Positions 53,006 to 62,738 are shown, counted from the stretch's first letter. The stretch is 64,000 bases of DNA from Acidimicrobium ferrooxidans DSM 10331 (GCF_000023265.1 NC_013124.1:310001-374000); one strand, 5' to 3'. Program-made: numbers and translations. Notes: generated by a model not told the origin, from the sequence alone.

Positions 53006-53974
53006 GTGGCAACTGCTTGGGTGATCGCAGAGCAGCGTGATGGTGCGCTGGCGCCGGTGACGGCTGAGCTGGTGACCGTCGCGCGCGACGTCGCCGATGA
53101 GGTGCGCGTGGTGGTCGCGGGTGACGGTGCCGGAGCGGCGTCGTCGCTGGCTGCCTACGGCGTCTCGGAGATCATCGATCTCGGGCCCCTCGACAGCGTG
53201 CTCCCTGGGCCGGTGCTTGGGGCAAGCGTTGCACGGCTGGTGGGGGAGGAGCCCTCGGTCGTCATCGGCGCGCAGACCTACACCGGGCGCGACGCACTCG
53301 GGCGTGCATCGGCCCTGCTCGGCGCTCCGGTCCTGACCAACGCCGTCGCCGTGCGGCGCGAGGGAGACCAGGTCCTCACGGAGCACCAGATCTTCGGCGG
53401 CACCATGGTGGCGACCGCCGCAGCGGAGCTGCGCGGACACGTGCTGGTGGGCGTGCGACCCAAGAGCGTCGCCGCCGTGGCCGCGGCTGCGCCGACGGCT
53501 CCCTCCGTGCGGGTTGTCGAGCCGGCACTCGATGTGCCTGGGGTCGTCGTCACGGTGGTCGATCGCCAGCGCGAGGAGCGCGAGGGGCCGAGTCTCGACG
53601 AGGCGGCCATCGTGGTCTCCGGCGGGCGCGGGCTTGGCAAGCCTGAGGCCTACCAGATGATCGAGGAGCTCGCCGCACTGCTCGGCGGTGCACCGGGTGC
53701 ATCGCGGGCCATCGTGGATGCGGGATGGGTGCCCTACGCCTACCAGGTCGGCCAGACCGGTACGACGGTCAAGCCGGACCTCTACATCGCCGTCGGCATC
53801 TCGGGGGCGACGCAGCACCTCGTGGGCATGAAGGGTGCCAAGCACATCGTGGCCATCAACAAGGACAAGGATGCGCCGATCTTCCAGGTCGCCGATCTTG
53901 GGATCGTCGCGGATGCCAGCTCACTGCTGCCGCGAGTCATCGAGGCTGTTCGCGCCCGACAAGCCGCCTCCTGA
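53006..53974 (+). CDS. etfA: Electron transfer flavoprotein alpha subunit
   Basis: 322 residues from GTG 53006 with AAGGAGG upstream. The C-terminal FAD domain carries [47 protein letters not shown] and APIF. Partner of EtfB. A strong stem-loop follows, shared with the converging sodN. Confidence 0.94.
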   Translation: MATAWVIAEQRDGALAPVTAELVTVARDVADEVRVVVAGDGAGAASSLAAYGVSEIIDLGPLDSVLPGPVLGASVARLVGEEPSVVIGAQTYTGRDALGRASALLGAPVLTNAVAVRREGDQVLTEHQIFGGTMVATAAAELRGHVLVGVRPKSVAAVAAAAPTAPSVRVVEPALDVPGVVVTVVDRQREEREGPSLDEAAIVVSGGRGLGKPEAYQMIEELAALLGGAPGASRAIVDAGWVPYAYQVGQTGTTVKPDLYIAVGISGATQHLVGMKGAKHIVAINKDKDAPIFQVADLGIVADASSLLPRVIEAVRARQAAS

Positions 53975-54053
53975 CCGGTCATCGCCGGCCAGGTGCGAGG
54001 CGCGCCAGTAGCCGCACCGGGCCGTGCCTGTGCTCTGTGCGACCACGCACGAT

Positions 54054-54083
54054 GAAAGCCGCCACCAGGAGGTGGCGGCTTTC
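54054..54083. terminator. Bidirectional terminator between etfA and sodN
   Basis: Perfect 13-bp stem GAAAGCCGCCACC (54054-54066) with GGTGGCGGCTTTC (54071-54083), AGGA loop. It lies between convergent genes and could serve both, with a short T or A run on each side. Confidence 0.75.
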
Positions 54084-54101
54084 GCAGCGGACAGTGGAGG
54101 A

Positions 54102-54518
54102 CTACGCCTTCTTGGTCTCCCAGAAGATGTCGGCGATCTCGTTGATCTTCGCCAGCAGCTGGTCGGCGATCGCCACGTCGTTGGCACGCTTGGCCTGGCT
54201 GGTCAGCTTCTTCGTCGACCAGAAGAGCTCGTGGAGCTGCGGGTACTTCTCGAGGTGCGCTGGCTGGAAGTACTGATACCAGAGCACATCGAGGTGATGG
54301 TTGCACTCCTCGGCGCGCTGCTCCTTGATGAGCGTCGCGCGATCGCGGAAATAGGGGTCGTCGGAGGCGTTGAACTTCTCCATGATGGCCTTGATCGATT
54401 CGGCTTCAACGCGGGCCTGCGCGGGATCGTACACACCACACGGCAGGTCACAGTGTGCCGAGACCGGGCGCGGTGCGCGGAGGCGATCGAGGGCGTTGAA
54501 CATGCGTGCAAGCAGCAT
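54102..54518 (-). CDS. sodN: Nickel superoxide dismutase precursor
   Basis: 138 residues from ATG 54518 with AGGAAGG upstream. A 21-residue leader (ending PRPVSA) precedes the nickel hook [11 protein letters not shown], whose His1, Cys2 and Cys6 bind Ni after leader removal. The rest is the four-helix bundle typical of NiSOD (about 117 mature residues). It removes superoxide. The processing protease gene sodX, usually adjacent, is not recognisable here. Confidence 0.95.
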   Translation of the reverse strand: MLLARMFNALDRLRAPRPVSAHCDLPCGVYDPAQARVEAESIKAIMEKFNASDDPYFRDRATLIKEQRAEECNHHLDVLWYQYFQPAHLEKYPQLHELFWSTKKLTSQAKRANDVAIADQLLAKINEIADIFWETKKA

Positions 54519-55097
54519 GGCCTTCCTTTCTCCTGTTGGCGACGGTGCCAAGGCACACGCCGTAGTGCAGTCCATGGCCGCCGAGCCCATGATGGGACGA
54601 GAACGCGTGCCACGCTCAGCTTAGCGAGAGCCATGCTCGTGTGTCCGTCGAGGCCTCGGGCGTGCACGATGTTGGGTCCTCATCGAGCCGAGGCGGGCGG
54701 GGCGTGCGTGTTGACGCGTCGTCCGCCCATCGGCGACCCAAGGGCATCGCACAGGGAGTGAGGCCGAGCACCGCGCTCCCAAGCTCCTGCTCGCGGGTGG
54801 GCCAGTCGGGATCGCGGGTCAAGGGAATGCTGCTCTCTGACTGATGCACCACGACGAGGCTCATGCTCCGGCCGTGGCACCGTCGCCCGGTCGAGGTCGA
54901 GCGCGATACGCTGCTCGCCGAGCAGCCGACTGCGCGACCAGCGACTTCAATGCGGAGTACTGGCAATCACCGCACGCTCGACTGTCGGTGAGGAGACCTG
55001 CGCCTGCGGTTGGACGTACTGGGTCGTCCGAGGCCAGAGTCGCGCCAGCGGCGGCGTTCGATAGCTCCTTCACCACTTGAAGAGAGGTACACGAGCG
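54519..55097. other. Region upstream of sodN without a supported gene
   Basis: About 580 bases. A TAAGCT hexamer on the minus strand (54618-54623) is a plausible sodN -10, giving a leader of about 90 nt. The open frames beyond it (for example 54616-54966 and 54861-55076 on the minus strand) have Arg/Ser-rich compositions and no recognised motif. I looked for a SodX-type protease and did not find its motifs. Confidence 0.45.
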
Positions 55098-55262
55098 CTA
55101 GAGGTGGTGACCTGTCGCCGCGAGGTCGACGAGGATGCCGACGATGGCGCCGGCCAGGACGAGGGCCACGACCACCTCGACGATGCAGCCGAGCGTTCGA
55201 AGAGGATGGAGGACCACGTGGGCAACCAGGATCACCGCCAGCACGATCACGACGATCTCCAC
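55098..55262 (-). CDS. 54-residue integral membrane protein downstream of proC
   Basis: GTG 55262 with GGGAGG five nt upstream, 55 codons to TAG. The product begins MEIVVIVLAVILVAHVV and has a second hydrophobic helix (VEVVVALVLAGAIVGILV), so it is a two-helix membrane peptide with a His-rich end (ATGHHL). It begins 23 bases after proC and is probably cotranscribed. Function unknown. Confidence 0.7.
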   Translation of the reverse strand: MEIVVIVLAVILVAHVVLHPLRTLGCIVEVVVALVLAGAIVGILVDLAATGHHL

Positions 55263-55285
55263 GGCGCCTCCCTTCGGCAGCGACG

Positions 55286-56110
55286 CTAGCCGTTCGACGT
55301 CGGCAACGAGCCGAGTTCTCGAGCGCGAGCTGCGGTGCGCGACAGTGCTTCGGCGATGGCGCTCCGTACCTTCGCGTCCTCGAGTGCACGGATGCCCTGG
55401 GCTGTCGTGCCTCCAGGAGAGGTGACCGCGAGACGCAACGACCGAGGCTCCGTGCCGCGCGCCTCCGCGAGCGCGATCGTGCCGGCGACGGTCTTGAGGG
55501 CGAGGTCGAGCGCGAGCTGCGCGGGGATGCCGAGGGCGATCGCCGCCTCCTGGAGAGCCTCGACGACGAGCAGGACGAACGCCGGTCCGGAGCCCGACAG
55601 CGCCGTGCCCGCATCGAGGAGGGACTCGTCGAGGCGATAGGCCGCTCCGAGTCTGCTGAACAGCGCGACCGCTTCCTCCGCGAGGGCGGCGTCCGCCTGT
55701 GGCGACGTGGCGACGAGTGTCACGCCGCGGCGCACCGCGAGCGGTAGGTTGGGCATCACTCTCACGACAGCTGCGGCACGAGGGAGGAGCTCGCGTAGGC
55801 GAGCGGTCGGCACGCCGGCTGCGATGGAGATGACCCTCGATCCGGGAGCGAGGCTCTCGGCGACGCCCGCGATGGCCCCGGGCTTGACGGCGAGGATCGT
55901 GGTCGTTGCCTCCGCCGAGGCAGATGCGGCCTCGATGCGCCCGTCGGAGCTTGTGAGGGCGGCGATGCGGTCGCGGTCGACGTCGGCGACGCCGATGCGT
56001 GGGGGCTCGCCACGCATCGTGGCCTCGGTGCCGTCATCGAAGGAGGCGAGCAAGCCCTGGACGATGGACGAACCCATCGCTCCAGCGCCAACGACGAGGA
56101 TATCGAGCAC
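55286..56110 (-). CDS. proC: Pyrroline-5-carboxylate reductase
   Basis: 274 residues from GTG 56110. NAD(P) site LVVGAGAMGSSIVQG, VRVMPNLPLAVRRGVT, and the signature LSGSGPAFVLLVVEAL with LAVTSPGGTTAQGI near the C-terminus. Last step of proline synthesis. The start lies 6 nt after a TAAGCT -10 element. Confidence 0.93.
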   Translation of the reverse strand: MLDILVVGAGAMGSSIVQGLLASFDDGTEATMRGEPPRIGVADVDRDRIAALTSSDGRIEAASASAEATTTILAVKPGAIAGVAESLAPGSRVISIAAGVPTARLRELLPRAAAVVRVMPNLPLAVRRGVTLVATSPQADAALAEEAVALFSRLGAAYRLDESLLDAGTALSGSGPAFVLLVVEALQEAAIALGIPAQLALDLALKTVAGTIALAEARGTEPRSLRLAVTSPGGTTAQGIRALEDAKVRSAIAEALSRTAARARELGSLPTSNG

Positions 56111-56116
56111 GGCTGG

Positions 56117-56122
56117 AGCTTA
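56117..56122 (-). promoter_or_regulatory. -10 element of a probable leaderless proC transcript
   Basis: TAAGCT on the minus strand, 6 nt before GTG 56110; it overlaps the 3' end of the upstream glycosyltransferase gene. Confidence 0.45.
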
Positions 56123-57337
56123 GGCGCAGCTCGCGCAGGCGTCGAGAGGTGTGGCCGACAGATCGGCGAGCGAGGTGAGGAAGTCGTTCGCGGTGTGGGC
56201 CCAGGTGCGTCCGCGCGCGCGTCGCGCGCCACGCTCGCCCATGCGCCTCGCCACGACCGGGTCACGGAGCACGAGGGCCATGCGATCGGCGAAGGCGCGA
56301 GGCGTACGTTCGTCGACCAAGGCTCCGGTACGACCGTCATCGACGATCTCGGCAAGTCCGCCGGTCCGCGTCGCGACGACCGGCGTCGCGCACGCAAGCG
56401 ACTCGAGCGCGACGAGCCCGAACGTCTCGCTCTCGGAAGGGACGAGCGTGAGGTTGGCGGCGCGGTAGTAGGTGCCCAGCTCGATCTGGGGGCGTGGTCC
56501 GACGAGGTGAAGCCGGTCAGACGCACCCGCGTCCTCGGCGAGCCTACGAACCTCCGCGAACTCGCGGTCTCCGTCGTCCCCGGATGGGCCGCCAACGACG
56601 ACGAGGTGGCTCCGCGGGTCGTCGAGTTCGAGCCACGACGCGACCGCAAGGGCTGTGCCCTTGAGCGACTGGATGCGCCCGACCCACAAGATGACCGATG
56701 CATCGGGGGGGACCCCGATGGCACGCCTCGCAGGCCCTCGTGAGAGGGTCGGGGAGAAGACGGCAGGATCGATCCCCGGTTCCACGACGACGAGCTGGCC
56801 GCGAGGCGGACCATAGAGCGTTCGCAGCCACGTCGCCTCGGCCCGGCTCGAACTCACGATGAGATCGGCGCAGCCGAGCACGCGTTGCTCTTGATAGACG
56901 CGGGCCTCGGTGAGGTGACTCGGAGGTTGGCCGAGACGGAGCTTGGCACGCTCGAGGGTGTGGAACGTGACGGCAAGCGGGAGCCCGAGCTCGTGCTTGG
57001 CGCTGTGGGCCACGACGGCTGAGAGCCAATAGTTCGCGTGCACCGCGTCGATGCTCGTACTGCGGTCGAGCGCCTCGAGCACACGTTCGGCGAAGTGGTC
57101 GACACGGCGGGTGAGGTCGCGCTCGCGGTCATCGTCGCTGAGTGCATGCAGCCAGAGCCCTGGTTCGATGCGATGCCGACCGGGCACGTCGTGTGCGCCG
57201 GTGAAGATGTCCACCTCGTGGCCGGAGCGAGCGAGCTGGGTCGCGAGGTTGCGAACGTACACGCTCATGCCGCCGTTCGCTCCCGCTCCCGGTGTGGCAA
57301 ACGGGGAGGCGTGATAGGCGATCATGGCGATGTGCAC
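56120..57337 (-). CDS. GT4 glycosyltransferase, MshA-like
   Basis: 405 residues. N-terminal HIAMIAYHASPFATPGAGANGG and SVYVRNLATQLARSGHEVDIF, HANYWLSAV, and the GT4 donor site SESETFGLVALESLACATPV. This resembles MshA (mycothiol synthesis) and related actinobacterial sugar transferases, but specificity cannot be read from sequence. The start ATG 57337 has GGAGGGAG upstream. The C-terminus ends with a CASCA Cys pair. Confidence 0.8.
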   Translation of the reverse strand: MHIAMIAYHASPFATPGAGANGGMSVYVRNLATQLARSGHEVDIFTGAHDVPGRHRIEPGLWLHALSDDDRERDLTRRVDHFAERVLEALDRSTSIDAVHANYWLSAVVAHSAKHELGLPLAVTFHTLERAKLRLGQPPSHLTEARVYQEQRVLGCADLIVSSSRAEATWLRTLYGPPRGQLVVVEPGIDPAVFSPTLSRGPARRAIGVPPDASVILWVGRIQSLKGTALAVASWLELDDPRSHLVVVGGPSGDDGDREFAEVRRLAEDAGASDRLHLVGPRPQIELGTYYRAANLTLVPSESETFGLVALESLACATPVVATRTGGLAEIVDDGRTGALVDERTPRAFADRMALVLRDPVVARRMGERGARRARGRTWAHTANDFLTSLADLSATPLDACASCA

Positions 57338-57391
57338 CAGATGGCTCCCTCCTGCGGCCAGCGTACCGAGCCAACCCGCCGATGCGGCGTC

Positions 57392-57934
57392 CTATTCCTC
57401 CTCGCTGCCTGGCGGCGGCGGAAGCTCGACCCCTTCGATGCTGCCAACTGCGATCGGTTCGCCGTCGGCGACGATTCGGTCGATGAGTGCGGCGCTCACC
57501 GCATCGAGGGCGCTGTGGAGGCGCCGGCGAAGCTCGGAGAGGGTCTGCTCTGCCTGGCGCTGACGAGCTTCCCAGGCAGGGCGCTCGGTGGCACTCACTT
57601 CGGTCGCGACGCGTGGGCCGGCGAGGTCGTTGATGGCCTCCTCGGCGAGCGCGATGTCCTCTTCTGACAGCGAGAGCTCGACGTGACGACGGGCGAGTGG
57701 CGGCGAGGGCAGGTTGGAGAGCGCGAGCTGACGGGCGAACTCCTCTCCGCGGGCTGGGCCGAGCGCAAGCGCATCGAGTCGCGTCTGAAGCTCGCGTCGC
57801 GCGAACGAGACGACGTTCTCGAGACGCAAACCACGACCACGGAGCGCGACGAGGGACGCTCGATCGCGTCCGTCAAGGTGTGCGGACGCCTCGATGACCT
57901 CCTCGACCGCGCGTTCAAGCTCGGTCACTGCCAC
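57392..57934 (-). CDS. Coiled-coil protein of unknown function
   Basis: 180 residues from GTG 57934 (GTG 57928 also possible) with a G-rich ribosome-binding site. Helical throughout with strong coiled-coil stretches (LSEEDIALAEEAINDLAG; RQRQAEQTLSELRRRLHSAL) and an acidic, Pro-rich tail. A TAGGCT hexamer lies about 26 bases upstream. No family recognised. Confidence 0.7.
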   Translation of the reverse strand: MAVTELERAVEEVIEASAHLDGRDRASLVALRGRGLRLENVVSFARRELQTRLDALALGPARGEEFARQLALSNLPSPPLARRHVELSLSEEDIALAEEAINDLAGPRVATEVSATERPAWEARQRQAEQTLSELRRRLHSALDAVSAALIDRIVADGEPIAVGSIEGVELPPPPGSEEE

Positions 57935-57958
57935 CCCCCTTCGATGGGCAGCGTCAGC

Positions 57959-60163
57959 CTAGCTCGGGCCCGCCGGCGCGGCGCGGGTTGTGCGGGGAGG
58001 TGCATGTGGCTCGCTCGCGAACTCGACCACGAGACCGGAAGAGCCCGTCGCCTCGATCGTGGTCTCGCCCCTGCGACGCTCCACCGTCACGGTCGTCGTG
58101 TGGTCGCCGATCTGAAGATTGGTGAGCGTGATCCTGTCCAGCCAGGCGGGCAGCGCTGGGCGAACGGTGAGGGTGCCTGCCGCCGCGTTCGGTGCGAGCC
58201 CGAGCAGCGCAGCAACGATCAGCGCGAAAGCTCCGGCGGCCCATGCCTGGGGGGCGTTGGCGAGTCGATAGGGACGAGGGTAGGCGCCAGCGTCGCGGTC
58301 GACGCCGGTGAACAGCTCGGGGAGGCGACCGCCCGCAAAGAGGGTGCCGGCATCGAGCAGTGCCGTCGCGAGCGCGTGGGCATGGTCGGCGAGCCCGTAG
58401 GCCGCGAGTCCTGCGATGGCGATGGCGTTGTCGTGGGGCCACACCGAGCCGCGCTGGTAGCTCAGGGGGTTGTAGGCAGGATGGTTTGAGGAGAGCGTCC
58501 TCAGCCCCCAGCCCGAGAAGAGGTCGGGTGCGAGGAGGCGATCCGCCACGGCGCGAGCCCGCTCCGGGCTCGGCACCTGCGCCCAGAGGAGGTGCGAGGG
58601 GTTCGACGCCACCGAGTCGATGGGTCGCTTGGCGCCGTCGAGTCCGAGATAGTAGGTCGACTCCTCGGGCCACCAGAAGCGTTCCTCGATGGCCTCGACC
58701 AGTCGACTCGCCTCCTCGCGCAACGTCGCGGCGCGCTCGAGGTCGCCGAATGCCTCCTCGAGTACGTTGGCCCAGGCTCGCTTGGCGGCAACGACGTAAC
58801 CCTGCAGCTCGACCAGGGCGATCGGTCCATCGACGACGCTGCCGTCCCCCTGGAGGATGCCGTCTTCGGCGTCTCGCCATCCCTGGTGCCGATACCCAGT
58901 CGCCGAGCGGGGCGCATACTCCTGCAGGCCATCGCCATCGCGATCGCCATAGCGGTCGATCCACGCGATCGCAGCCTCGACGCTCGGGCCGAGCCGCGCG
59001 AGGAGCGCTCGATCGCCCGTCCAGCGCCAGAGCTCGCCGGCCGCGATGACGAACAGCGAGGTGGCGTCGTGCGTCCCGTAGTACGGAGTGTGCGGGATGA
59101 GCTGGAGTTCGGCGAGTTCGCCTTGGCGCAGCTCGTGCGGGATCTTGCCTGGTTCGGCGTCGCGTGTCGGGTCGTCCGTGGTCGCCTGAACGCTGGCGAG
59201 GGCAAAGAGCGCTGCCTGGAGGAACTGCGTCCCGAGCATGACGGTCTCGAGTCCCGTCCAGATCGAGTCGCGTCCGAACAGCGCGACGAACCATGGCACC
59301 CCGGCCGCAGGGATCCAGGGCAAGATGTCCGGGTGCGCGCCGAGGCCAGCGCCCTCGGCACTCATGCGGAGCGCGAGCAGGTCGTCGACCGAGCGGCGCA
59401 TGATCCGCTCGAGCCTGGTGTTGGAGGTCGTGACGGTGGTGAGGAGCCGACGGTCCTGGTGGAGCTTCTCGAGCGGCGCGACCAGCTGCTCGCACGCGTA
59501 GGTCGGGCTCCTCAGCGTCGTGAGGCGCGCGTGCAGGCGCAGGCAGATGGACGTCTCGGCTCGCGGCTCGAGGGCGATGCGTACGATCAGCCGACCGTTC
59601 GCGTACTCGGGCTGTGCGGGAGCCTCGGCGACCTCGACGACGAGCGCACGTGCGAACGCGCCGTTGCGATAGGTCGTCTCGAGGCGGCGGGTCCCAGGAT
59701 CCCACGTGGTCTGGACGGAGCCACGGCGCGCACGCCGACCGCTGCGCACGTCGAAGATGTCCGCGAAGTCGCTCTCGATGCCGAGCTCGAGGTCGACGCT
59801 GATCGGCGAGAGCGAAAAGTTCTCGATGAGCAGGTCGTCGTGGATGCCCGGACCGATGACACGGTCGAGGCGAATGCGGAGATCTCCTTCGTCGAGCCGG
59901 TGGTTCACCAGGGTGAGGGTTGGGTTCGTGAACTCGAGGCGAGCTGCGCGAGGTCCGAGCGCTGCGCCCTCGACGAGGATGAGCGGTGCGGTGCCGAGCG
60001 TCAGACTCCAACCGGAGAGCAGGCGGGTGTCCTTGACGAAGTAGCCGCGCTCGCGTTCACGATCGATGGATCCATTGCGTGCGGTGACCAGGATCTCGTC
60101 GTCGTCGGCGAGCGTGATGGTTTCCGAGCCGAGCCAGTCGACGGTGGGAAGGAGCTCTCTCAC
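57959..60163 (-). CDS. Amylo-alpha-1,6-glucosidase (glycogen debranching-like)
   Basis: 734 residues. An N-terminal beta-sandwich domain (about 1-250, with YFVKDTRLLSGW) precedes an (alpha/alpha)6 barrel bearing WFVALFGRDSIWTGLETV, IPHELRQGE, GWRDAEDGIL and GSVWPHDNAIA, the GH63/GDE-type pattern. It would hydrolyse alpha-1,6 branches of glycogen or related alpha-glucans. Its GTG overlaps the stop of the upstream glycosyltransferase (GTGA), so the two are translationally coupled. Confidence 0.88.
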   Translation of the reverse strand: MRELLPTVDWLGSETITLADDDEILVTARNGSIDRERERGYFVKDTRLLSGWSLTLGTAPLILVEGAALGPRAARLEFTNPTLTLVNHRLDEGDLRIRLDRVIGPGIHDDLLIENFSLSPISVDLELGIESDFADIFDVRSGRRARRGSVQTTWDPGTRRLETTYRNGAFARALVVEVAEAPAQPEYANGRLIVRIALEPRAETSICLRLHARLTTLRSPTYACEQLVAPLEKLHQDRRLLTTVTTSNTRLERIMRRSVDDLLALRMSAEGAGLGAHPDILPWIPAAGVPWFVALFGRDSIWTGLETVMLGTQFLQAALFALASVQATTDDPTRDAEPGKIPHELRQGELAELQLIPHTPYYGTHDATSLFVIAAGELWRWTGDRALLARLGPSVEAAIAWIDRYGDRDGDGLQEYAPRSATGYRHQGWRDAEDGILQGDGSVVDGPIALVELQGYVVAAKRAWANVLEEAFGDLERAATLREEASRLVEAIEERFWWPEESTYYLGLDGAKRPIDSVASNPSHLLWAQVPSPERARAVADRLLAPDLFSGWGLRTLSSNHPAYNPLSYQRGSVWPHDNAIAIAGLAAYGLADHAHALATALLDAGTLFAGGRLPELFTGVDRDAGAYPRPYRLANAPQAWAAGAFALIVAALLGLAPNAAAGTLTVRPALPAWLDRITLTNLQIGDHTTTVTVERRRGETTIEATGSSGLVVEFASEPHAPPRTTRAAPAGPS

Positions 60164-61353
60164 GCGCCGGCTCCCGTGACGCGCACAGGTGCGATCGGGC
60201 GCTCGGCGATGATCGATCGATAGAGCCGGAGGTGGGCCTGCACCATTGCCTCGGCCGAGAAGTGTTCGGCGACCCAGCGTCGAACGGCCCTGCGATCCAA
60301 GGTGGCGGCGCGCTGGAGCCGGTCCGCAAGGTCCTCGACGCCCGTCGCCAGAAAGCCGGCGACGCCGTCCGCGACGACTTCCGGAGCCGACCCGATGGCC
60401 GTTGCGACGACCGGCGTTCCCGCAGCCATCGCCTCGATCATGACCATGCCGAACGGCTCGGGCCAGGCGATCGGATTGACCAGCGCGATCGCTCCGCCCA
60501 GCAACGCCAGCTTGTCGCTGCCGCCGACCTCGCCGACGTATTCGACGTCAGCACCGAGGAGCGGTCGAACGGCGGTCTCGAAGTAGGCATGCTCATCGGG
60601 TTCGCGCATCTTGGCTGCGATGCGCAGGGGGATCCCGGCACGTCGTGCGATCTCGACTGCTGCGACGACGCCCTTGTCGGGACTCATGCGACCGAGGAAC
60701 AGGGCGTAGCCACCGTCACCGCGTCCCATCGGTACCGCATCGATCTCGATGCCGTGGTGGATGACGGCGGCGATCCGCACGCCGAGGGCGAGTTGGGCCT
60801 GTGCATGGGAAATGGCGATGACGGGGACGGTGGCGCTCACGTGCCGGTAGTAGGTCGCCATGGCACCGAGGAACGGTGCGTGGTTGGTGGTGACGATGGG
60901 AGCGCTCGCAAGGCGCGGCCCGACGAGGGGACCGACGAGCGTGTGGTCGTGGATGATGTCGACCTCGCCCAGCTGGGAGTAGGCCTCGAGGACGTGGACC
61001 GACTCGTTGATCGGCGTTGCCTGGTCGGTCCCGAGCGCCCATGGCGTGGCGCGTACCGTCGGCACGGGGCAGGTGGCATCCCCGGTCGTCGCAAGCACGA
61101 CGTCGTGTCCCGCTGCGTGGAGGCCGCGCGCGAGCACGTCGAGCACCGCCTCGGTGCCGCCGTAGCGCGGTGGTGGGACCGGCACCCAACATGGGGCGAC
61201 GATCGCGATGCGAAGGCGTCTCGGGACGTCGTCAGGTGCCGGCCGAGCGGCGAGGGCGCTCGCGTCGTCGGGCGACACGGTCACGCGGTGCCCGGCGTGA
61301 CTCTCAGGAGTGATCCCCACGGGACTCGCGTTCCTCCTCGGTTCATGCTGCAC
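60160..61353 (-). CDS. GT4 glycosyltransferase coupled to the debranching enzyme
   Basis: 397 residues; the first 45 are basic and Ala/Pro rich and may be partly non-coding. GT-B fold with IAIVAPCWVPVPPPRYGGTE, HDHTLVGPLVG, GRMSPDKGVVAAVEIA and PEPFGMVMIEAMAAGTPVVA. Coupling to an alpha-1,6-glucosidase suggests a role in glucan or glucosyl-compatible-solute metabolism. Specific sugar donor unknown. Confidence 0.83.
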   Translation of the reverse strand: MQHEPRRNASPVGITPESHAGHRVTVSPDDASALAARPAPDDVPRRLRIAIVAPCWVPVPPPRYGGTEAVLDVLARGLHAAGHDVVLATTGDATCPVPTVRATPWALGTDQATPINESVHVLEAYSQLGEVDIIHDHTLVGPLVGPRLASAPIVTTNHAPFLGAMATYYRHVSATVPVIAISHAQAQLALGVRIAAVIHHGIEIDAVPMGRGDGGYALFLGRMSPDKGVVAAVEIARRAGIPLRIAAKMREPDEHAYFETAVRPLLGADVEYVGEVGGSDKLALLGGAIALVNPIAWPEPFGMVMIEAMAAGTPVVATAIGSAPEVVADGVAGFLATGVEDLADRLQRAATLDRRAVRRWVAEHFSAEAMVQAHLRLYRSIIAERPIAPVRVTGAGA

Positions 61354-61415
61354 GCACGTGGACCGACGGACGACTACGTCGGCACAGCGCTGTGACCGAC
61401 TCTGTGGTGTCCAGC

Positions 61416-62726
61416 CTACTGGCGCGCGGAAGCTGACACGAGCGACGGCGTGCTGGTCGAGCGGCCGAGGGCGGTGCGGACGCGGCTGCCGAGGTCGCCG
61501 GCGCGCCGCAGGCTCGTCTCGACCGAGGGTGGGAGCAGATTGGCCATGACCGAGACGACCGGGGCCATAGTGGCCCGGTTGCGCATCGCGAGCCAGACGC
61601 CCGGTGCCATGACGCGAGGGTCGCTGATGAGGCGGACGAACCGTCGGCCGAGGGCGTAGTAGGTGCCGTAGTGGCCACCGAGCAGCGCCGGGTAGCGCGT
61701 GAGTGGATGGTCACTGTCGGTGCGGCGAGCCTCGGCGATGAGGGTTGCGGCGAGGCGCCCGGTCTCGAGAGCGTAGGAGATGCCTTCGCCGTTGAAGGGG
61801 TTGATCGTCGCGGCAGTATCACCGACGAGGAGGTAGTTCGACCCCTGGACTGGCTTGATCGTGGTGCCCATCGGGAGCTTGCCGCCGACGGGCTTGGCAA
61901 GGAGCGGGTGCTCGACGTCGAGCCCCCAACGATCGCGCACGCGATCGACGAAGCGTGCGAGCTCCGTCGTGGTGTTGACGTGGCGCCACGCACCTTGGTT
62001 GGTGAGCAGTCCGAAGCCGATGTTGACGCTGCCATCTCCCATGGGGAACACCCACCCATAGCCGGGCATCACGCGACCGCTCTCGTCGCGCACGTCGAGC
62101 GCTGACTCGATCCACGGTTCGTCGGATCGCGACGAGGGGAGATAGGTGCGGATCGCGAGCCCGAGGGGCTGGCTGGTGTCGCGGATCGCGCCGAGCGACC
62201 GAGCGAGGCGCGCATTGGACCCTTCGGCGAGCACCACCCAGCGCGCACGCACGCGGACGACGGCGCCATCGTTCGTCCGACGTGCGAGGACCGCGCTGAT
62301 GCCGTTGCCACGTCGTTCGAGTTCGATGCCCTCGTGGCCGAAGAGCACGGTCGCGCCCCGATCGGCCGCGGCGCCGACGACAAGCGCATCGAGCTCGCGC
62401 CGACGCGCGACGAAGCCGTAGGACGGCAGGAGCGGGTGGTTCGGCCACGGGATGTCGAGCGTTCGGCCGAACGCGACGGCTCGGAGCCCCTCGTATCGAT
62501 GGAAGCGGGCTTCGAGCTCCGCTCCGAGGCCCAGCGCTTCGAGCTGCACGACCGAGCGAGGGGTCAGGCCGTCGCCACAGACCTTGTCGCGGGGGAACTG
62601 CTTGCGCTCGAGGACGACGACGTCGATGCCGCGCATCGCGAGCCAATGGGCACAGCTCGCACCGGAAGGTCCGCCGCCGACGACGACGACGGTGGTGGAG
62701 ACCTCTTCGTCAACTGCCTGGACCAC
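61416..62726 (-). CDS. FAD-dependent geranylgeranyl reductase family (menaquinone-reductase-like)
   Basis: 436 residues from GTG 62726. Dinucleotide site VVVGGGPSGASCAHWLA, the family's KVCGDGLTPRSV motif, and LLVGDTAATINPFNGEGISYALETG. In actinobacteria such enzymes saturate prenyl side chains, for example MenJ on menaquinone. Genomic neighbour is the nuo operon, which needs menaquinone. Start lies 6 nt after TAGGGT. Confidence 0.87.
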   Translation of the reverse strand: MVQAVDEEVSTTVVVVGGGPSGASCAHWLAMRGIDVVVLERKQFPRDKVCGDGLTPRSVVQLEALGLGAELEARFHRYEGLRAVAFGRTLDIPWPNHPLLPSYGFVARRRELDALVVGAAADRGATVLFGHEGIELERRGNGISAVLARRTNDGAVVRVRARWVVLAEGSNARLARSLGAIRDTSQPLGLAIRTYLPSSRSDEPWIESALDVRDESGRVMPGYGWVFPMGDGSVNIGFGLLTNQGAWRHVNTTTELARFVDRVRDRWGLDVEHPLLAKPVGGKLPMGTTIKPVQGSNYLLVGDTAATINPFNGEGISYALETGRLAATLIAEARRTDSDHPLTRYPALLGGHYGTYYALGRRFVRLISDPRVMAPGVWLAMRNRATMAPVVSVMANLLPPSVETSLRRAGDLGSRVRTALGRSTSTPSLVSASARQ

Positions 62727-62732
62727 GATCTC

Positions 62733-62738
62733 ACCCTA
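62733..62738 (-). promoter_or_regulatory. -10 element of a probable leaderless reductase transcript
   Basis: TAGGGT on the minus strand, 6 nt before GTG 62726. Confidence 0.45.

Noticed and set aside
54616-54966. Minus-strand frame upstream of sodN as a possible SodX protease
   Set aside because: I found no catalytic Ser or Lys motif; the composition is Arg/Ser rich.
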